Below, one piece after another: positions 28,125 to 38,123 of a stretch of DNA of 64,000 bases; positions within the stretch are counted from its first letter, which is position 1; the number at the start of each line of letters is the position of its first letter. The notes under the pieces were generated by a model. That model saw only the letters and a program-made list of their open reading frames with translations, ran no database searches and had not been told where the DNA came from. The position numbers were made by a program, and so were the translations under genes. The DNA is from Rhizosphaericola mali (GTDB lineage: Bacteria > Bacteroidota > Bacteroidia > Chitinophagales > Chitinophagaceae). The stretch covers positions 3,286,001 to 3,350,000 of the forward strand of contig NZ_CP044016.1 in assembly GCF_004337365.2 (NCBI RefSeq), read 5' to 3'.

Positions 28125-29681
28125 ATGTCTCTAGGTAAAATCATTTGGGTCGATGATGAAATTGAAAGTCTTACATCTCAACAACTTTTTTTGCAAGCAA
28201 AAGGATATGAGATCGAGACTTTCTCAAATGGTTTTGATGCGTTGGAGTCTTTGCCATCTATCCAGCCAGATATTGTGCTTTTAGATGAATCTATGCCAGG
28301 CATAAGTGGTTTAGAAACCTTATCTAAAATTAAAGAATCTTACCATAATTTACCCGTCGTTCTAATTACAAAGAATGAAACGGAAAATCTAATGGATGAT
28401 GCAATCGGAAGTCAAATCGCGGATTATCTCATCAAGCCTGTTAACCCAAATCAAGTTTTACTTTCTCTCAAGAAATTATTAGAAAATAAACGTTTGGTGG
28501 CAGAAAAAACAACAAGTGCTTATCAACAGCAATTCGGGCAATTATTTTCCGCATTGAGTGGATCATTGGATTATAAAGAATGGATTGATTTATATAAAAA
28601 ATTGGAATATTGGGAATTGGAAATGGAAAAATCTGACAGCCCAGAAATGATGGAAGTTTTTCAAACACAAAAGCAAGAAGCCAATACAGAATTTTACAAA
28701 TATATCTATCGAAATTATGCGGATTGGTTATACGCAAAAGACGATGATGCTCCCATCATGAGCCATACTTTGTTGAAAAACAAGTTATTTCCATTGCTAA
28801 ATAAAGAGATTCCCACGTTTTTTATATTGATCGACAATTTGCGTTTTGATCAATGGAAAACAATCCAACCCATGTTTACAGATCTATTTCGCATTGAAGA
28901 AGAGGATTGCTTTTATGCAACATTACCAACAGCAACACAATATAGCCGCAACGCCATATTTGCAGGAATGTTACCTTTAGAAATTCAGAAAAAATATCCA
29001 GATAAATGGAAAAATGATGATGATGATGGTAGTAAAAACTTACATGAAGCATTTTTCTTAGAGAATTATTTGAAAAAAAATGGACATGGAGATCTTAAAT
29101 TCTCATACACAAAAGTGCTCAATCATCAAGAAGGACAAGAGATGAATAACAATTTCCTCAATTTACTTTCCAATGATTTGAATGTGATTGTGTACAATTT
29201 CGTTGACATGCTCAGTCATGCACGTACCGAGATGGAAGTTCTAAAAGAATTAGCCTCAGATGAAAAAGGGTACCGTAGTTTGACCAAAAGTTGGTTTAGC
29301 AACAGTCCTTTGCGTCAAGCATTATTAAAATTGGAAGGCAAGAAAGTGAATATTGTTGTAGCCACGGACCACGGAAGCGTACGTGTAAGAACGCCCTACA
29401 AAGTTGTTGGGGACAAACAAACTACCGCCAACCTAAGATACAAACATGGACGTAATCTTAATTACAACCCCAAAGAAGTATTTGCTTTTAAAAATCCTGC
29501 AGAAGCTGGACTTCCTTCACCTACAATAAATAGCAGTTTTATCTTCGCAAAAGAAGATGGATTCTTATGTTATCCCAATAATTATAACTATTATGCAAGC
29601 TATTATAAGGATTCATTTCAACACGGAGGGGTAAGTTTGGAAGAAATGATCATTCCTGTAATTACTTTGAAATCAAAATAA
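28125..29681 (+). CDS. porX: PorX response regulator with PglZ phosphatase-like domain
   Basis: Regulator required for type IX secretion in Bacteroidota. The 518-residue protein has a receiver domain (about 1-120: acidic WVDDE, phospho-acceptor Asp54 in IVLLDESMPG, Lys in YLIKPV), a helical middle and an alkaline-phosphatase-like PglZ domain (about 200-515). Metal-binding motifs include LIDNLRFDQWK, TATQYSRNAIFAG, NFVDMLSHAR and VVATDHGSVRV. In studied species its partner is the histidine kinase PorY, not in this window. It stands alone, flanked by a divergent HD protein and yceD. Confidence 0.96.
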   Translation: MSLGKIIWVDDEIESLTSQQLFLQAKGYEIETFSNGFDALESLPSIQPDIVLLDESMPGISGLETLSKIKESYHNLPVVLITKNETENLMDDAIGSQIADYLIKPVNPNQVLLSLKKLLENKRLVAEKTTSAYQQQFGQLFSALSGSLDYKEWIDLYKKLEYWELEMEKSDSPEMMEVFQTQKQEANTEFYKYIYRNYADWLYAKDDDAPIMSHTLLKNKLFPLLNKEIPTFFILIDNLRFDQWKTIQPMFTDLFRIEEEDCFYATLPTATQYSRNAIFAGMLPLEIQKKYPDKWKNDDDDGSKNLHEAFFLENYLKKNGHGDLKFSYTKVLNHQEGQEMNNNFLNLLSNDLNVIVYNFVDMLSHARTEMEVLKELASDEKGYRSLTKSWFSNSPLRQALLKLEGKKVNIVVATDHGSVRVRTPYKVVGDKQTTANLRYKHGRNLNYNPKEVFAFKNPAEAGLPSPTINSSFIFAKEDGFLCYPNNYNYYASYYKDSFQHGGVSLEEMIIPVITLKSK

Positions 29682-29746
29682 ACAATTGAATATCAATACA
29701 ATAAAAAATACTAATTTGTTTATTTTTGTAATTAAATAATGCTCGC

Positions 29747-29776
29747 TTGGTAATTCGCAATTAATTTGTACTTTTG
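29747..29776 (+). promoter_or_regulatory. Promoter of yceD-rpmF
   Basis: TTG (29747-29749), 19 bases, TACTTTTG (29769-29776), a full Bacteroidota-type match, 19 bases before the yceD ATG. Confidence 0.65.
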
Positions 29777-29795
29777 CATCCCTTAAATTTTAACC

Positions 29796-30353
29796 ATGAG
29801 CAACCGTAGAGTATTCGAAATTGCATTTGTGGGGTTGAAGCTTGGTAAACATGAATTTGAGTATCAAGTTGATGATAAGTTCTTTGAGCCTTATGGCGAA
29901 CAAGATTTTGATAATTGTCAGGCAAAAGTGAAACTTTTACTTGAAAAAGAAAATGGTTTTCTGTTATTAAAATTTGACATTTCTGGTACGGTAGACTCTT
30001 TATGTGATCGATGTGGTAATCCACTGACATTGCAATTATGGGACGAATTTAATATCGTTGTTAAGATGGTAGAAAATCCGGATGAAATGAACGAAGCAGA
30101 AGAAGATCCTGACGTTTATTACATCAGCAGAACAGAAAGTCACGTTAAAATCGCCGACTGGATATACGAATTTATCAGTTTGAGTATCCCCAATCCACAT
30201 TATTGTGGAGAAGATGAGCAAGGCAAATCCTTGTGTAATCCTGAAGTATTGGCTAAACTTTCCCAAATGGAAAAAGATGCTACAGAAGAAGCAAAAAATG
30301 AAAATTCTATCTGGAAGGATTTAGACAAGTTCAAAAACATAGATGAAAATTAA
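29796..30353 (+). CDS. yceD: YceD-family (DUF177) protein
   Basis: A 185-residue protein of the YceD/DUF177 family, linked in other bacteria and plants to large-subunit rRNA accumulation. The signature is VDSLCDRCGNPLTLQL, a CxxC pair after a beta-rich domain, followed by an acidic stretch (NEAEEDPDVYYI) and a second segment (NPHYCGEDEQGKSLCNP) with two more cysteines that could complete a zinc site. It precedes rpmF by 61 bases, the usual yceD-rpmF-plsX order. Confidence 0.92.
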   Translation: MSNRRVFEIAFVGLKLGKHEFEYQVDDKFFEPYGEQDFDNCQAKVKLLLEKENGFLLLKFDISGTVDSLCDRCGNPLTLQLWDEFNIVVKMVENPDEMNEAEEDPDVYYISRTESHVKIADWIYEFISLSIPNPHYCGEDEQGKSLCNPEVLAKLSQMEKDATEEAKNENSIWKDLDKFKNIDEN

Positions 30354-30414
30354 TTTCTTGTAGCGATACAAGAAAGAAGTAAATAAAAATTTTAACATTA
30401 AAAAGTAAATCGTC

Positions 30415-30612
30415 ATGCCACATCCAAAACGCAGACATTCACAACAAAGAAGTGCAAAAAGAAGAACGCATTATAAAGCTGAAACAGTTACATTAAGTAA
30501 AGATGCAACTACTGGCGAAATTCATCCTCGTCACAGAGCACACGTTGTTGAAGGTAAATTATATTATAGAGGTAAAGTTGTAGCTGAAAAAGCTCCTTCT
30601 AAAGCTATCTAA
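30415..30612 (+). CDS. rpmF: 50S ribosomal protein L32
   Basis: A 65-residue basic protein with the L32 start MPHPKRRHSQQRSAKRRTHY and a central HPRHRAHV segment. It lacks the four-cysteine zinc finger of some L32 forms, so it is the zinc-free type. It is the second gene of the yceD-rpmF unit and is followed by an intrinsic terminator. Confidence 0.97.
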   Translation: MPHPKRRHSQQRSAKRRTHYKAETVTLSKDATTGEIHPRHRAHVVEGKLYYRGKVVAEKAPSKAI

Positions 30613-30641
30613 GATTATTTCTCATTGAAATAACATATTTC

Positions 30642-30684
30642 AGGTGTTGAATTGTCAAGATTCAACGCCTTTTTGTGTTTTTTT
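30642..30684 (+). terminator. Terminator after rpmF
   Basis: An 11-pair stem (30642-30652 with 30660-30670, one G-T pair), a seven-base loop and a T-rich tail interrupted by one G. It suggests plsX is transcribed mostly from its own promoter. Confidence 0.85.
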
Positions 30685-30860
30685 ATGGAGATAATTTCTA
30701 TCTCATAAATGGTTAATTTTTTATAAAATAAACCGAAATGGTCAACTATTTGAACCTAAATTGTTTAATAAGTTGAGAATTAAAATGTTCTGACGAGTTT
30801 CATTTTTTTGTACTTTGCCAGAAAATTTTATACCTATCATTTTCAATAAATTAAGTTATT

Positions 30861-31832
30861 GTGTCTGAGTTAAAAATTGGTTTAGATATGATGGGCGGCG
30901 ATTATGCGCCCAAGGAAGCTGTAAAAGGCGTAAAATTATATTTAGAAAACAATTCCCATCCTGAAATAATTGTATGTATCGGCGATGAAGCGCAGCTAAC
31001 GCCGCTTTTTGAAGAATTTCAGTTAAATGGTCATCCCAATATTCAAATAGTTCATGCTTCGGAAGTTATTGGATTCAATGAACATCCAACCAAAGCATTG
31101 AAAGAAAAGCCACACTCCTCCATTTCCATTGGTTTTCATTTATTGGCTTCTGGAAAAATCGACGCATTTGCTAGTGCAGGTAGCACGGGCGCGATGATGG
31201 TCGGTACGATGTATGCGCTTAAAACTGTAAAAGGTGTATTAAGACCTACGATCCCGTCATTTCTTCCAAGATTGGATGGTTCCACAGGTTTAATATTAGA
31301 CGTAGGCTTAAATTCTGATTGCAAACCAGAACAATTAAATCAATTTGCAATTTTGGGTAGTTTGTATGCGGAAGAAATGTTGAGTAAAAACAATCCAAGC
31401 ATCGGACTTTTAAATGTAGGAGAAGAAGAGGGCAAAGGAAACATCCTTGCACAAGCGACCTATCCACTTTTGAAAGCAAACAAGCATATTAATTTCCAAG
31501 GAAATATAGAAGGAAGAGATTTCTTTAAAAATAAAGTAGACGTTATCGTTTGTGACGGATTTACAGGAAATGTCGTTTTAAAAATGGCAGAATCCATGTA
31601 CGAAGTCGCAGTTCATAGAAAATTGGAAAAAGATGAATTCTTTGGTCAATTTCATTACGAAAATTATGGAGGTACGCCTATTTTGGGTGTGGACAAACCT
31701 GTAATTATCGGACACGGCATAAGCAATGATAAAGCATTTTGTAATATGCTCGTGCAAGCTGCCAAAATGGGAAGCACACACCTTTGCCAAAAAATAGAAC
31801 AAGCATTTGCCTCTGTAAGTGCTGAAGCATAA
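30861..31832 (+). CDS. plsX: Phosphate acyltransferase PlsX
   Basis: Makes acyl-phosphate from acyl-ACP for phospholipid synthesis. The 323-residue protein starts with a GTG; the family start follows at once (LKIGLDMMGGDYAPKEAVKG). Other conserved parts are ASAGSTGAMM, RPTIPSFLPR, LLNVGEEEGKGN and VCDGFTGNVVLKMAE. It sits downstream of yceD-rpmF, as in many bacteria, but fabH is not next; a symporter gene follows instead. Confidence 0.97.
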   Translation: MSELKIGLDMMGGDYAPKEAVKGVKLYLENNSHPEIIVCIGDEAQLTPLFEEFQLNGHPNIQIVHASEVIGFNEHPTKALKEKPHSSISIGFHLLASGKIDAFASAGSTGAMMVGTMYALKTVKGVLRPTIPSFLPRLDGSTGLILDVGLNSDCKPEQLNQFAILGSLYAEEMLSKNNPSIGLLNVGEEEGKGNILAQATYPLLKANKHINFQGNIEGRDFFKNKVDVIVCDGFTGNVVLKMAESMYEVAVHRKLEKDEFFGQFHYENYGGTPILGVDKPVIIGHGISNDKAFCNMLVQAAKMGSTHLCQKIEQAFASVSAEA

Positions 31833-31838
31833 TTGTTT

Positions 31839-31881
31839 AAATAGCTAGATTTCGTACCTTTCGATAGAAATCTAGCTATTT
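31839..31881 (+). terminator. Terminator after plsX
   Basis: A perfect 15-base inverted repeat (31839-31853 with 31867-31881) around a 13-base loop, followed by TAATTTT, 6 bases past the plsX stop and just before the symporter ATG at 31896. Confidence 0.75.
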
Positions 31882-31895
31882 AATTTTAGGAAAAT

Positions 31896-33134
31896 ATGAC
31901 TAAAAATAACTTTCTCAAAAACTACGGCAGTAGTTTGATTCTTTTATCCGGATTAGTTGTTGGTTGTTTATTAGGGGTAATATTTGGTCCTAAAATTCAA
32001 ATAGTCAAGCCGCTTGGCGATATTTTTCTCAATCTCCTTTTTATTGCGGTCGTTCCATTGATATTTTTTACCATTGCCAATTCTATTGCGAATATTGAAA
32101 GCAAGGAAACCAAAATGGGTAAATTATTTTTGGTAACGATTTTTGTATTTATTCTCACTGTTGTAATCGCTGCTATTTTAACTACCATTGGCGTATTTCT
32201 TTTTCCAATACCACAACCGGCAATCCCTTTGCAAAAGGTTAATACAGAAGAAGTGAGTAATCTTGGAGATCAGATTACCAGTATGTTGACCGTGGATAAT
32301 TTTTACAAATTACTTTCCAAGGGAAATATGCTCGCATTAATGATATTCTCTGCTTTAATGGGATTTGCTATTCGAAAATCAGGAGAAAAAGGGCAAGCAT
32401 TTAAAGCATTTATCCAATCTGGCAACGAAGTCATGACGCAATTTTTAGGCTTGATTATGAAAATTGCCCCATTCGGACTAGGAGCATACATGGCTACGCA
32501 GATCAGCACATTAGGGCCTCAAATGTTTGGTATTTATGGTCATGCATTAGCGATATATCACGGTGTCGGCATCATTTATATGTTGGTATTTTTCTCTCTT
32601 TATGCATTTATTTGGGGAGGTCGGAAAATGATTCGCATTTATTGGAAAAATAATATCATACCAACGATTACTGCAGTGGGCACTTGTAGTAGTATCGCTA
32701 GTATTCCCATCAATCTTGAAGCTGCAGAAAAAATGGGTATTTCTCCATTTATCCGAAATATTGTTATCACACTCGGCGGCGTTTTGCACAAAGAAGGAAG
32801 TTCTATTTCTTCTATTATAAAAATAGCCACCGTATTTGCCGTTTTACATAAGCCATATACTGGAATGGACACGATTACTAGTGCCATCCTTATTACCATT
32901 ATTGTAAGCATGGTAGAAGGCGGTGTTCCCAATGGAGGTTACCTGGGTGAAATTTTGTTTATTTCCGTATACAAATTACCGGCAGAAACACTCACCGTTG
33001 CCATGGCGATTGGAACTTTAGTCGATCCATTTGCTACTATTTTGAACGTAACAGGAGATACGGCTAGTGGAATGTTGATTAGTAGAATTATGGATGGAAA
33101 AAGAAAATATACTGATAAAGAATTAGCAAATTAA
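31896..33134 (+). CDS. Dicarboxylate/amino acid:cation symporter (DAACS family)
   Basis: A 412-residue inner-membrane carrier of the GltP/DctA/SLC1 family for glutamate, aspartate or C4-dicarboxylates coupled to H+ or Na+. Several hydrophobic segments are visible. The re-entrant loop region contains TCSSIASIPINLEAAEKMGI, corresponding to the Ser-rich HP1 tip. The HP2/TM8 part includes GGVPNGGYLGEILF and TLVDPFATILNVTGDT, the last holding the substrate/cation-binding Asp and Asn. Substrate choice is not determined. Confidence 0.93.
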   Translation: MTKNNFLKNYGSSLILLSGLVVGCLLGVIFGPKIQIVKPLGDIFLNLLFIAVVPLIFFTIANSIANIESKETKMGKLFLVTIFVFILTVVIAAILTTIGVFLFPIPQPAIPLQKVNTEEVSNLGDQITSMLTVDNFYKLLSKGNMLALMIFSALMGFAIRKSGEKGQAFKAFIQSGNEVMTQFLGLIMKIAPFGLGAYMATQISTLGPQMFGIYGHALAIYHGVGIIYMLVFFSLYAFIWGGRKMIRIYWKNNIIPTITAVGTCSSIASIPINLEAAEKMGISPFIRNIVITLGGVLHKEGSSISSIIKIATVFAVLHKPYTGMDTITSAILITIIVSMVEGGVPNGGYLGEILFISVYKLPAETLTVAMAIGTLVDPFATILNVTGDTASGMLISRIMDGKRKYTDKELAN

Positions 33135-33271
33135 AGAACCAACACGCACACAAGTACCATTCGTCCCTCTTATAATTACACGAGTGAACATGTTTATATT
33201 TATAAGATCTCTTGAATTCGGTTCTTTGCAGTTTGCTTGAAACATTAAGCTTTTCGCATGAAAAACTGTAT

Positions 33272-34570
33272 TTATTTCCATTTATCATCAATCTCAGCTA
33301 CCAAAAACACACTTCCGCATACCAAAATCATATCTTCTTTCGATGCAATACTTTTAGCATGTTCAATGGCCGTATTCACATCGGGAAATGCCGTTCCTGG
33401 CCGACCAATTTTAGTAGCTTCTTCTAATAATGAAGTTTCATCTAAAGCTCTTGGAATATGTGCTCTTGTATAGAAATAAGTTGCGTCAGCTGGTAATTCC
33501 AACAATGCACTATCAAAATCCTTATCTTTTACAAATCCACAGATTATGTAAAGATGATTGAATTGACTCAACTTAATTTGCTTCGCAATTTCAATCATAC
33601 AATTCTTGTTATGACCAACATCTGAAACAAGTACAGGATTATTTTGTAAAACTTCCCAACGACCATGTAGTCCGGTCAAATTTTTAATATTTTGTCCAGC
33701 CTTTTGAATAATTTCATTGGAGATATTCCAACCTTTTTTATTCATTTCATCAATAGCCGCAAGAACGGTCAATAAATTTTTCGTCTGATAAATACCCGGA
33801 AGATCAAGCGTGTATGTATTCTTTTGTTTGGATGATTCAGATTCTACCTCTACAATAATTGTTTGTCCGAGATATTGGGAAGCAATGACTTTTCTTTCTT
33901 CTGATGCCAAAACTAATGGAGCATGCTCTTTATTAGCTTTTTCCTGAAATACAGGAAGCGTTTCTTCCACATATTCTCCAATTACAACAGGAACATTTGG
34001 TTTGATGATACCTGCTTTTTCTCCTGCAATTTTAGCCAAAGTATCTCCCAATAAATCCATGTGATCCCAACCAATATTGGTAATAACACTTAACTCTGGT
34101 AAGATTACATTCGTGCTATCCAATCTACCACCTAAACCCGTTTCGATAATCGCAATATCTACATTTGCCTGCGCAAAATATTCAAATGCCATAGCCACCG
34201 TAATTTCGAAAAATGATGGCGCAATTTTTTCCATTGCAGGCTTAATTCGCGCTACAAAATCAACTACAAATTCTTTGGAACATAATTCTCCATTTATTCG
34301 AATACGCTCTCTAAAATCTTTGATATGTGGCGAAGTATACAATCCTGTTTTATAACCAGCGGTTTGAAAAATGGCAGACAAAAAATGGCTTGTTGAACCT
34401 TTGCCATTCGTACCGGCGATATGAATCGTTTTAAATTTATTCTGAGGATTACCCAATGCCTCGCAAAGTGCCAATGTATTGGTCAAATCCTTTTTAATCG
34501 CCGATGCTCCTATCCTACTAAACATAGGTAACTGTTCGTATAAATAGGCTAATGTTTCTTCGTAATTCAT
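33272..34570 (-). CDS. folC: Folylpolyglutamate synthase / dihydrofolate synthase
   Basis: Adds glutamate to folates (and to dihydropteroate in bifunctional forms). The 432-residue Mur-ligase-family protein has the P-loop HIAGTNGKGSTSHFL, the SPHIKDFRERIRINGE folate segment, ETGLGGRLDSTNVI, TNIGWDHMDLLGDT, AGIIKPNVP and the C-terminal domain motifs RWEVLQNNPVLVSDVGHN and VCGSVFLVAE. It stands alone after a strong terminator; folA and thyA lie elsewhere in the window. Confidence 0.96.
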   Translation of the reverse strand: MNYEETLAYLYEQLPMFSRIGASAIKKDLTNTLALCEALGNPQNKFKTIHIAGTNGKGSTSHFLSAIFQTAGYKTGLYTSPHIKDFRERIRINGELCSKEFVVDFVARIKPAMEKIAPSFFEITVAMAFEYFAQANVDIAIIETGLGGRLDSTNVILPELSVITNIGWDHMDLLGDTLAKIAGEKAGIIKPNVPVVIGEYVEETLPVFQEKANKEHAPLVLASEERKVIASQYLGQTIIVEVESESSKQKNTYTLDLPGIYQTKNLLTVLAAIDEMNKKGWNISNEIIQKAGQNIKNLTGLHGRWEVLQNNPVLVSDVGHNKNCMIEIAKQIKLSQFNHLYIICGFVKDKDFDSALLELPADATYFYTRAHIPRALDETSLLEEATKIGRPGTAFPDVNTAIEHAKSIASKEDMILVCGSVFLVAEIDDKWK

Positions 34571-34610
34571 TATTTCGATTGTAATTGAAGCGCAAGTTAC
34601 ATGTTTGTAT

Positions 34611-34652
34611 AAAATAACAAAAGCCTTACTTACGCAAGGCTTTTGTTATTTT
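34611..34652 (-). terminator. Strong terminator after the TonB-like gene
   Basis: A perfect 17-base inverted repeat (34611-34627 with 34636-34652), eight-base loop. The A/T ends provide T runs on both strands. It separates the TonB-like gene from folC. Confidence 0.85.
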
Positions 34653-34666
34653 ATTTTTTTCAAAAT

Positions 34667-35647
34667 TTATCCTCTCAATTTGAAATTAAATTGTACGGTT
34701 CCTGATTGGCTTTCTACATCGCCTTTATTGAATTTCAACTGACGAGCACGCCTTTTGGCAATATTCAAAATATTACTATTCGTAGTCGTTGTTCCACGCG
34801 GATTGATAGAAGCCGAAGTCACTTGACCAGCTTCATTAACTTCGATATCCACAGCAACACGCGCATTTTCGTTAAAACTATCTTCGAAGGACGGGAATCC
34901 GTTGAATCGACGTCCTGACAAACCACTTTTAATAGATACACCGCTATTGCCAGTACCTGAACCCGAACCACCAGTTCCTTTTCCCGTACCATTATAACTA
35001 TCCGAATTAGGATCTCCGCCCATTTTACCTTGGTCACCACGACCACCCGCAATACCTTGACTTTTTACACCATTGTAACTATCTGCACCATTGCCACCCG
35101 TACCTTTGCCACCTTTATATACAGCTTTTGGCATTTCCACTTTAGGTTTGGAAGCGGTTGATTGCATCACTGCAGCCGGCTTTTTTGTTTCTGTTTTAGT
35201 TGGAGTAGGTTCTTTTTCTACTTTTTTAATTTCTTTCTTTTCGACAGGTTTATTCTCTGCTTTGATTACTTTTTTGGGAGTTGGAGAGGTCTTAATTGTA
35301 GGTACGTCTTTGTCATTATTATCCGCAACCTCCTTGTACGTTTCCTCTTCGTCTTCATGCGTAGCCGCAGCAGGAGGGGCCACATCTTCTTTTGGTTGTT
35401 CAGCCTCTGGAGCTGGACCTCCAGGAACCATTGGAGGAATATCCCCCATACCTTGATCACTATTTCCAAAATTCACCTCTATACCTCCATCATCTTGCAC
35501 GGCAGTTGCAGGAGCAGGGGTTTGTTGCCAACGAATAAATAAAAATATTAAAGCCAAAACAACACAAGATATAGCGGTATAAATACCCGCGCGAATATTG
35601 ATTTTGTTATTTCCGCCTTCAGAATATGTCGAAATAGTAGAATTCAT
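34667..35647 (-). CDS. TonB-like energy transducer
   Basis: A 326-residue protein with a cytoplasmic N-terminus, one membrane segment (about 24-43), a long Pro/Glu/Lys/Ala-rich periplasmic spacer, a Gly-rich stretch holding two SYNG repeats, and a C-terminal domain starting about residue 245 (ARVAVDIEVNEAGQVTSASI, ... AKRRARQLKFNKG, SGTVQFNFKLRG) that fits the TonB C-terminal fold. It would couple proton-motive force to outer-membrane receptors such as the SusC protein here. No exbB/exbD is adjacent. Confidence 0.85.
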   Translation of the reverse strand: MNSTISTYSEGGNNKINIRAGIYTAISCVVLALIFLFIRWQQTPAPATAVQDDGGIEVNFGNSDQGMGDIPPMVPGGPAPEAEQPKEDVAPPAAATHEDEEETYKEVADNNDKDVPTIKTSPTPKKVIKAENKPVEKKEIKKVEKEPTPTKTETKKPAAVMQSTASKPKVEMPKAVYKGGKGTGGNGADSYNGVKSQGIAGGRGDQGKMGGDPNSDSYNGTGKGTGGSGSGTGNSGVSIKSGLSGRRFNGFPSFEDSFNENARVAVDIEVNEAGQVTSASINPRGTTTTNSNILNIAKRRARQLKFNKGDVESQSGTVQFNFKLRG

Positions 35648-35852
35648 CTGTCAAAATTTCCAATTGAAATACAAGATATACAAAAATCAAGCAAAGATTT
35701 GAATTGGCACAATATTGATACATATTTCAATAAAAAAACTAGTTAATATTTCTCTCATGAAGATAAATTAGTAAATACAAAAATTAAAATATTAATATTC
35801 AGTTATATTATTTATTTTACATGTAAATCTAAGAATAGTATCGTTAGAATAT

Positions 35853-38123
35853 ATGAATGAAACATCGACCATAGAAACAACAAAGGTATTACCGGCATAC
35901 ACACTCAATGAAGAGCAAGAAAAAAAAGAAATTGTACGTCGATATAGAGCATTATTAAGAGCACTAAAAACCAAAATAAAAAAAGGAGATAGGGAATTAT
36001 TAAGACGCGCATTTGAAATAGCAGCAGACGCCCATAAATCTATGCGTCGGAAAAGTGGTGAACCTTACATATTTCACCCAATTGCAGTAGCAATGATTTG
36101 TGTGGAAGAAATTGGATTAGGTGTCAGAAGTACAATTTGCGCATTGTTGCATGATACAGTTGAGGACACCGATGTCACATTAGAAGACATCGATCGGGAG
36201 TTCGGACCTGAGATCGCACGCATTGTGGATGGTTTGACTAAAATATCTACCGTTGTTGATAATAGTACTACGCCACAAGCCGAAAATTTTAAAAAAATAC
36301 TCTTGACGCTCACAGATGATCCAAGAGTTATTTTGATAAAATTGGCGGACCGTTTGCACAATATGCGCACATTGGATTCTATGAAGCGCGAAAAGCAATT
36401 GAAAATCGCCAGTGAAACCGTATGGGTGTATGCTCCTTTAGCACATCGTATGGGATTGTATGCTATCAAAACAGAAATGGAAGATCTTTCCATGAAATAT
36501 CTCGAACCTGTTGAGTACAAACAAATTGCAAAAAAACTCGCAGAAACGAAACGTGAACGAAATCGCTATATCAATGAATTTATCCGACCCATCAAGGAAA
36601 AATTGGATGAATCTGGTTTTAATTTTGAAATATATGGTCGTCCTAAAAGTATCCATTCCATTTGGCATAAGATAAAAACGAAAGGCGTTCCTTTTGAAGA
36701 AGTATATGATTTATTTGCCATTAGGATCATTTTGGATAGTCCACCTTCTAAAGAAAAAGAAGAATGTTGGAAAGTATATTCCATGATTACGGATGAATAT
36801 ACTCCATCTCCTGAGCGATTAAGGGATTGGTTAAGCAATCCAAAAAGTAATGGCTATGAAGCGTTGCATACCACCGTAATGGGGCCACAAGGGAAATGGG
36901 TAGAAGTTCAAATACGTACCAAACGTATGAATGAAATTGCAGAAAAAGGTCTTGCCGCACATTACAAATACAAAGAAGGTACGACAAATGCCGATCCATT
37001 TGATAAATGGTTTGAACAAATACGTGAAGTTATTGGCAATCCAAATAATGACAGTATTGACTTTTTACAAGATTTCAAAACAAGCTTTCTTGCGGAAGAA
37101 ATTTATGTTTATACTCCGAAAGGAGATGTCAAGTTAATGCCCGTAGGATCAACTGCATTGGATTTTGCATTTAGCATACACTCTGCAATTGGTAGTAAAT
37201 GTATTGGAGCTAAAATCAATCATAAATTAGTTCCCATAAGTCACAAATTGCGTAGCGGTGATCAGATTGAAATCATCACAAGTAACAAACAAAAACCCAA
37301 TGAAGATTGGTTGGGATATGTCGTTACCGCAAAGGCAAAAAGCAAAATTAAAGATGCCTTAAAAGAAGAAAAAAGAACAATTGCAGAAGATGGTAAATAT
37401 ATTTTGCAACGCAAATTGGATTCCATTGGAGCGCCAAATAGTCAAAATAATATTGACGAATTAGTCGCTTTTTATAAGACCAGTTCACCTTTGGATTTGT
37501 ATTACAATATTGCACGCAAATCCATTGATCTAAAAGAATTAAAAGAGTTCAAAGTATTAGGAGATAAGTTAGAAATTCCGAAACCTGAAAGACCTAAGCC
37601 TGAAATATCCGCACCGAATTCTTATGAAACGCCAGCGCAAAACATTCCGAAAAAGGATTCTGAATTGATCATATTTGGAGAAAGTAGTGACAAAATCATG
37701 TACACGCTCGCCAAATGTTGTAATCCGATTCCAGGTGATGATGTATTTGGATTTGTAAGTACAGGAAAAGGTTTGATTATTCACAGAACCAATTGTCCTA
37801 ATGCTGCGCAAATGATGGCCAATTACGGACATCGTATCGTCAAAACAAAATGGGCGAAAAATAAAGAAATCTCTTTTCTTACGGGTTTGGAAATTATCGG
37901 TGTGGACGATGTTGGTGTAATCAATAAAATTACCAACATCATCAGTGGAGATATGAAAATCAACATCTCTGCCTTATCCATCGAATCAGAAGATGGTATA
38001 TTCAAAGGTCGAGTCAAAGTATTTGTACATGACAAAGAAGAATTGGAAGATCTTGTCGGAAGATTGATGCATTTGAATGGTATTCAAAATGTCAATCGTT
38101 TCGATGCGGAAGAAAAGCAATAA
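35853..38123 (+). CDS. Bifunctional (p)ppGpp synthetase/hydrolase (Rel/SpoT)
   Basis: Makes and degrades the stringent-response alarmones. The 756-residue protein has an HD hydrolase domain (about 50-200; His75, ALLHDTVEDT with His100-Asp101; KLADRLHNMRT), a synthetase domain (about 240-380; GRPKSIHSIWHKI, VYDLFAIRIIL, YEALHTTVMGP), a TGS domain (about 410-470; EIYVYTPKGDVKLMPVGST), a CC/zinc-finger-like region (LAKCCNPIPGDD) and a C-terminal ACT domain. Intact catalytic motifs in both halves support a bifunctional enzyme. Confidence 0.97.
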   Translation: MNETSTIETTKVLPAYTLNEEQEKKEIVRRYRALLRALKTKIKKGDRELLRRAFEIAADAHKSMRRKSGEPYIFHPIAVAMICVEEIGLGVRSTICALLHDTVEDTDVTLEDIDREFGPEIARIVDGLTKISTVVDNSTTPQAENFKKILLTLTDDPRVILIKLADRLHNMRTLDSMKREKQLKIASETVWVYAPLAHRMGLYAIKTEMEDLSMKYLEPVEYKQIAKKLAETKRERNRYINEFIRPIKEKLDESGFNFEIYGRPKSIHSIWHKIKTKGVPFEEVYDLFAIRIILDSPPSKEKEECWKVYSMITDEYTPSPERLRDWLSNPKSNGYEALHTTVMGPQGKWVEVQIRTKRMNEIAEKGLAAHYKYKEGTTNADPFDKWFEQIREVIGNPNNDSIDFLQDFKTSFLAEEIYVYTPKGDVKLMPVGSTALDFAFSIHSAIGSKCIGAKINHKLVPISHKLRSGDQIEIITSNKQKPNEDWLGYVVTAKAKSKIKDALKEEKRTIAEDGKYILQRKLDSIGAPNSQNNIDELVAFYKTSSPLDLYYNIARKSIDLKELKEFKVLGDKLEIPKPERPKPEISAPNSYETPAQNIPKKDSELIIFGESSDKIMYTLAKCCNPIPGDDVFGFVSTGKGLIIHRTNCPNAAQMMANYGHRIVKTKWAKNKEISFLTGLEIIGVDDVGVINKITNIISGDMKINISALSIESEDGIFKGRVKVFVHDKEELEDLVGRLMHLNGIQNVNRFDAEEKQ

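Noticed and set aside
35266-35469. Lys/Arg-rich minus-strand frame
   Set aside because: Shifted frame within the Pro/Glu/Lys-rich spacer of the TonB-like gene.
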